From contig JAEWUD010000033.1 in the NCBI GenBank assembly GCA_023397475.1, forward strand, positions 1-64,000: a stretch of 64,000 nucleotides of DNA. The letters run 5' to 3'. This stretch comes from Bacillota bacterium (lineage in GTDB: Bacteria; Bacillota; Clostridia; Saccharofermentanales; Saccharofermentanaceae). Below are positions 60,456 through 64,000 of the stretch, piece by piece. The translations under genes were made by a program, and so were the position numbers. Under the pieces are notes generated by a model that worked only from the letters and a program-made list of their open reading frames with translations, had not been told where the DNA came from and did no database searches. The first letter of the stretch is position 1. Each line of letters starts with the position of its first letter.

Positions 60456-61769
60456 TTAATCAAGGAATCCACGATAGTGATGTGTCACCATCTGCGATTC
60501 AATCTGCTTGACGAGGTCATTGGCTACACCCGTCAGAATGAGGACCGATGTTCCGGCAAACCAGACATCGGGGATATGAGCAAGAGTACCTAACAAGGTA
60601 GGAATCAGAACAACCAGCGAAAGGAAGAGTCCGTCCGCCCAGTTCATTCGGCTTGCCGTACGAGCGATGTAATCCGCCGTCGGACGACCCGGACGAACAC
60701 CGGGAATGAATCCGCCGTTCTTCTGCAGGTTATTGGAGATCTCAATCGGATTGAACTGAATCATCGAATAGAAGAATGTAAATCCGACGACGAGGAGAAG
60801 TTCAACCACGTAGTACATGGGATTTGATCCGAAGTTCCTAAACCACTCGACGACAATGTTATCGCTCGAAGCGAAGAACATCGAGACGATGGTCTGCGGC
60901 AGGGACAGGATCGACATCGCGAAGATGACGGGCATAACACCGGATTGATTGACCTTGAGCGGGATATACGTGTTCTGTCCGCCGTAGGTCTTTCTTCCGA
61001 CGACCTTCTTCGAGTACTGGACCGCAATTCTTCTTTCGGCGTTCTGCACGAAGATAACGAAGATAATCGTTGCCGTCGTGGCCAGAGTGATCGCGACAAA
61101 CAGCAGGATTCCCAACAAGATACCGAGAGCCATGGGATCAAACTGACCCGATACAGCAATCGCATGGTTGAACAGGGAATTCGCCATGTCCGGAATACGC
61201 GTAACGATACCCGTGAAGATGATCAGCGAGATTCCGTTGCCGATACCCTTCTCATTGATCCGCTCGCCGAGCCACATGATAAACGCGGTTCCGGCTGTGA
61301 ACGATACGATGATGAGGATCGCCGTAAGAACGGGGTTCATCAGGGTGGTCATCGCTTCCTTGGTTGCAAACCAGAAGGCCGTCGCCTGTATGAGCGCTAA
61401 GCCGATCGTTGTGAATCGAACAATCTTCTGGATCTTCTTCTTGCCGGGCTCGCCTTCCTTCTGCAAACGCTCGAGGGGCGGGATTGCGACGGTAAGAAGT
61501 TGGATGATGATCGATGAGTTGATGTAGGGTGTGATACCCATCGCGAAGATGGATGCCGCAAAGAGACTGCCGCCGTTGATGATATTCATCATCTGACCGA
61601 TCTGACCCATTCTCTGTAGTAACGTTGAAAAGACTTCGCGATTAAGACCCGGAACCGGAATCAACGCACCCAGCTGATAGATGGTCAGGATGAGTAGCGT
61701 GAAGAGAATCTTCTTTCTCAGTTCCGGTACGCGAAATGCGTTGACCAAGGTAGCGAAAATACCTTTCAT
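60456..61769 (-). CDS. secY: Preprotein translocase subunit SecY
   Basis: About 437 residues, ten membrane helices; IPVPGLN near the start, SIFAMGITPYINSSIIIQLL and GFIPGVRPGRPTADYI are conserved blocks. The ATG at 61769 has GGAGG 6 nt upstream, 1 bp from the rplO stop; the frame is open to 61793. Confidence 0.98.
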   Translation of the reverse strand: MKGIFATLVNAFRVPELRKKILFTLLILTIYQLGALIPVPGLNREVFSTLLQRMGQIGQMMNIINGGSLFAASIFAMGITPYINSSIIIQLLTVAIPPLERLQKEGEPGKKKIQKIVRFTTIGLALIQATAFWFATKEAMTTLMNPVLTAILIIVSFTAGTAFIMWLGERINEKGIGNGISLIIFTGIVTRIPDMANSLFNHAIAVSGQFDPMALGILLGILLFVAITLATTATIIFVIFVQNAERRIAVQYSKKVVGRKTYGGQNTYIPLKVNQSGVMPVIFAMSILSLPQTIVSMFFASSDNIVVEWFRNFGSNPMYYVVELLLVVGFTFFYSMIQFNPIEISNNLQKNGGFIPGVRPGRPTADYIARTASRMNWADGLFLSLVVLIPTLLGTLAHIPDVWFAGTSVLILTGVANDLVKQIESQMVTHHYRGFLD

Positions 61770-61770
61770 C

Positions 61771-62214
61771 TCATACCTCCGAGGCCGAGCCACCAGCTTT
61801 TTCGATCTTCTCCTTGGCGGATGCGGTGAACTTCGCTGCCTTTACGGTCAGCTTCTTGGTCAGATCACCGGTACCAAGGACCTTGATGCCGTCGTTCGTC
61901 TTCGGGACAGAGAGCAGGCCGGAGTTCTTGAGAAGCTCCGCGTCGACGATCGTGCCGTCCGCAAAACGCTCGAGATCCGTAATGTTGACCTCGATGTACG
62001 AAGGCGCGAACTGCTTGTTGTTGAAGCCGCGCTTCGGAAGACGTCTGTACAGAGGCATTTGTCCGCCTTCAAAGCCGGGACGGACACCGCCGCCGGAGCG
62101 GGAGTTCTGGCCCTTGTGGCCACGACCGGCAGTCTTGCCGTTGCCGCTGCCTACGCCGCGGCCCTTGCGGTATGCCTTGGCATTTCCGCTGGAAGTCATA
62201 TCATTGAGCTTCAT
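61771..62214 (-). CDS. rplO: 50S ribosomal protein L15
   Basis: 147 residues, with GRGVGSGNGKTAGRGHKGQNSR, in part, and GGQMPLYRRLPKRGF. Glycine-rich N-terminus typical of L15. Confidence 0.98.
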   Translation of the reverse strand: MKLNDMTSSGNAKAYRKGRGVGSGNGKTAGRGHKGQNSRSGGGVRPGFEGGQMPLYRRLPKRGFNNKQFAPSYIEVNITDLERFADGTIVDAELLKNSGLLSVPKTNDGIKVLGTGDLTKKLTVKAAKFTASAKEKIEKAGGSASEV

Positions 62215-62229
62215 TCTTTTCTACCTCCG

Positions 62230-62409
62230 TTAGACTTCTTCGCAAGTAACAAGATGAGCAACCTTGTGCACCATTCCGCGGATCGCCTCGGAGTCCTTCT
62301 TAATGACGGACTGACCGATTTTGCGAAGACCGAGAGCTGCTATGGTAGCGGTATGCATCTTTTGTGCACTATTGGTGCTCTTCACCAGGGTAATCTTCAA
62401 TTCAGCCAT
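62230..62409 (-). CDS. rpmD: 50S ribosomal protein L30
   Basis: 59 residues, MAELKITLVKS...TIAALGLRKIGQSV. The open frame extends to 62430, but AGGAGG about 10 nt before the ATG at 62409 sets the start. Confidence 0.97.
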   Translation of the reverse strand: MAELKITLVKSTNSAQKMHTATIAALGLRKIGQSVIKKDSEAIRGMVHKVAHLVTCEEV

Positions 62410-62426
62410 GGATGACGCACCTCCTA

Positions 62427-62921
62427 TCACATTATTTCTTCTACGGTTTTGCCACGGAGACGAGCGACTTGCTCAAGAGACTTCAGGCTCTTGAGACCCT
62501 CGAGTGTAGCGTTAACCATATTGTTGGGATTGTTGGTTCCCAACGACTTCGTACGAATATCCTTGATTCCGGCCATTTCACAAACGGCACGAACAGGACC
62601 GCCGGCGATAACGCCGGTACCGGCCTTCGCAGGCTTCATAACGATCTTGCCTGCTCCGAAGACGCCGAGCGCCTCGTGAGGAATCGTGGTTCCGTTGATC
62701 GGTACATAGACCAGATTCTTCTTCGCATCTTCGATACCCTTGCGGATTGCATCCGGGATTTCAGCAGCTTTGCCGATTCCCTTACCGACGTGACCGTTCT
62801 CATCTCCAACGATGACGAGAGCCGCGAAACGGAAGTTCCGACCGCCCTTAACGGTTTTGGATACACGACCGATATGGATGACCTTTTCTTTGAGTTCAAC
62901 AGTATTCGGATCAATACGCAT
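62427..62921 (-). CDS. rpsE: 30S ribosomal protein S5
   Basis: 164 residues, with VIHIGRVSKTVKGGRNFRF, in part, GDENGHVGKGIGKA and GAGKIVMKPA. Length normal. Confidence 0.98.
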   Translation of the reverse strand: MRIDPNTVELKEKVIHIGRVSKTVKGGRNFRFAALVIVGDENGHVGKGIGKAAEIPDAIRKGIEDAKKNLVYVPINGTTIPHEALGVFGAGKIVMKPAKAGTGVIAGGPVRAVCEMAGIKDIRTKSLGTNNPNNMVNATLEGLKSLKSLEQVARLRGKTVEEIM

Positions 62922-62939
62922 CTTCAGCTTCCCTCCTGC

Positions 62940-63308
62940 TTAGAAATTGAGACCAGCCTCACGGGCTGCCTCTGCCAGTGCCGCAACGCGGCCGTGGAAA
63001 ATGTATCCGCCTCTGTCGAACACAACATCCTTGATTCCCTTTTCGATGGCGCGCTCTGCGACGAGCTTGCCGACGGACTTGGCACCTTCAATGTTGCCGC
63101 CGTAGGGGAGTCCGGTCTTGATATCCTTCTCGAGGGTAGATGCGCTGACGAGCGTAAAGCCCTGTGAATCGTCAATGATCTGCGCATAGATGTTCGTATT
63201 GGAACGGAAAACGCACAGACGCGGACGCTCGGGGGTTCCGGTGATCTTTTTACGCACACGCAGATGCTTTCTTAAGCGGATTTTGTTGCTATCAGGCTTA
63301 TTAATCAT
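62940..63308 (-). CDS. rplR: 50S ribosomal protein L18
   Basis: About 122 residues, with RPRLCVFRSNTNIYAQIIDD and DRGGYIFHGRVAALAEAARE. ATG at 63308 has AAGGGG upstream; a GTG three codons earlier is less likely. Confidence 0.98.
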   Translation of the reverse strand: MINKPDSNKIRLRKHLRVRKKITGTPERPRLCVFRSNTNIYAQIIDDSQGFTLVSASTLEKDIKTGLPYGGNIEGAKSVGKLVAERAIEKGIKDVVFDRGGYIFHGRVAALAEAAREAGLNF

Positions 63309-63325
63309 GCTTTTCACCCCTTCTC

Positions 63326-63868
63326 TTATTTCTTGGCTCCGGTCTTGCCTTCCTTAATTCTTAAGGTCTCATAAGAGTACTTAATACCCTTGCCCTTATA
63401 AACGTCGGGAAGTCTGAAGGCACGTATCTTCGCAGCGGTCTCACCGACCAACTGTTTGTCTGCACCTTTAACGATGATTTTGTTCGCGGCAGGGACCTCG
63501 ATGGTGATACCCTCGGGTTCTTCCAGCGCAATCGGATGGGAATAACCAAGGTTAAGGTTAAGCTTCTTTCCATCCTTCGCGGCCTTAAAGCCGACACCAT
63601 TAATCTCCAATGTCTTGGAAAATCCTTCGTTCACACCCGTCACCATATTGTTGACGAGGGAGCGCGTAAGGCCATGGAGTGCCTTATGCTTCTTTTCTTC
63701 GGAAGGTCTCTCTACGGTGATTACGGCACCGTCAATCTTGACGGTCATTTCGGGATGAATATCTCTTACAAGAGTACCACCCTTGCCCTTGACCGTAATT
63801 GTACGGCCTTCCAGTGTAACTTCGACCCCAGCGGGGATCGTGATCGGCATTCTGCCAATTCGAGACAT
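63326..63868 (-). CDS. rplF: 50S ribosomal protein L6
   Basis: 180 residues, MSRIGRMPITIPAGVEV at the start and KGKGIKYSYETLRIKEGKTG at the end. AGGAGG 8 nt before the ATG. A 100-bp spacer with a GC hairpin (63940-63961) separates it from rpsH. Confidence 0.98.
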   Translation of the reverse strand: MSRIGRMPITIPAGVEVTLEGRTITVKGKGGTLVRDIHPEMTVKIDGAVITVERPSEEKKHKALHGLTRSLVNNMVTGVNEGFSKTLEINGVGFKAAKDGKKLNLNLGYSHPIALEEPEGITIEVPAANKIIVKGADKQLVGETAAKIRAFRLPDVYKGKGIKYSYETLRIKEGKTGAKK

Positions 63869-63968
63869 ATTGATTACCTCCTGCTCTTAAGATTACGGGG
63901 GATTCGTATTTCCTCGAACCCTCCCTTTCAGAGTGTACCGGCCGCTTCGCAAGCGATGGCCTTATGGC

Positions 63969-64000
63969 TTACCAAACGTAAGCCATTACCTCTCCGCCCA
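63969..64000 (-). CDS. rpsH: 30S ribosomal protein S8, C-terminal end only
   Basis: The last codons read GGEVMAYVW then TAA (63969-63971), the normal S8 C-terminus, and rpsH is expected immediately upstream of rplF in the spc operon. The rest lies beyond the window. Confidence 0.85.
   Translation of the reverse strand, partial: GGEVMAYVW

Noticed and set aside
1..64000. tRNA, rRNA, insertion sequences or prophage
   Set aside because: Intergenic regions were read for cloverleaf ends, transposase motifs and flanking repeats; none was seen.

Overview
The window is chromosomal DNA of a Gram-positive bacterium, most likely an anaerobic member of the class Clostridia. The evidence is the Firmicutes-type spc/alpha ribosomal-protein block (secY-adk-map-KOW-infA-rpmJ-rpsM-rpsK-rpsD-rpoA-rplQ, then ECF transporter genes and truA), a Bce-type peptide-sensing module, strong GGAGG ribosome-binding sites, frequent TTG/GTG starts, an L17 with a central insertion, and zinc-type S4 and L36. 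The genus cannot be fixed from the sequence alone. Almost every gene is on the minus strand; only two clear genes (37607 and 44052) are on plus. No rRNA, tRNA, insertion sequence, prophage or CRISPR array was seen.

Region 1 (8-20813) is a surface-polysaccharide locus. It holds Gmd and Rmd (GDP-mannose to GDP-D-rhamnose), a DegT-family aminotransferase that closely resembles GDP-perosamine synthase, a NeuD/PerB-like acyltransferase, three GT4 and one GT2 glycosyltransferases, a Wzm/Wzt-type ABC exporter whose ATPase has a C-terminal glycan-recognition domain, a UPF0104 membrane protein, a small DUF4214-like protein and four large GT-C-like membrane proteins. Together these suggest a polymer of D-rhamnose and/or (N-acetyl)perosamine assembled inside the cell and exported by an ABC transporter, then possibly decorated outside.

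Region 2 (20823-32817) has an RsmC-like methyltransferase, a 1284-residue secreted amidase/glucosaminidase with eight Ig-like repeats, phosphogluco/phosphomannomutase, BirA, a YfhO-family protein and another large membrane protein. Region 3 (32949-37478) is a BceAB-BceRS-like antimicrobial-peptide sensing and detoxification module. A CsbB/GtrB-like GT2 follows on the plus strand; with YfhO it could form a lipid-carrier-dependent glycosylation route.

Region 4 (38554-43544) is an amino-acid or amine utilisation operon: substrate-binding lipoprotein, permease, ATPase, XRE-cupin regulator, class III aminotransferase and a cytidylate-kinase-like protein. Its leader has a promoter-embedded palindrome and a terminator-like hairpin, and a second terminator lies after the binding-protein gene. 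Region 5 (44052-48216) has a plus-strand GT-C-like protein, a TetR-flavodoxin pair with a three-half-site operator, and about 1 kb of apparently non-coding DNA with a four-unit 75-bp tandem repeat built from inverted arms and variable segments.

Region 6 (48217-54759) is a glucokinase-truA-pncB-cyclophilin unit and an ECF module in which both ATPases are fused into one protein. Region 7 (54842-64000) is the 3' half of the spc operon plus the alpha operon, with an internal promoter before rpmJ and structured spacers before rpsM and between secY and adk.
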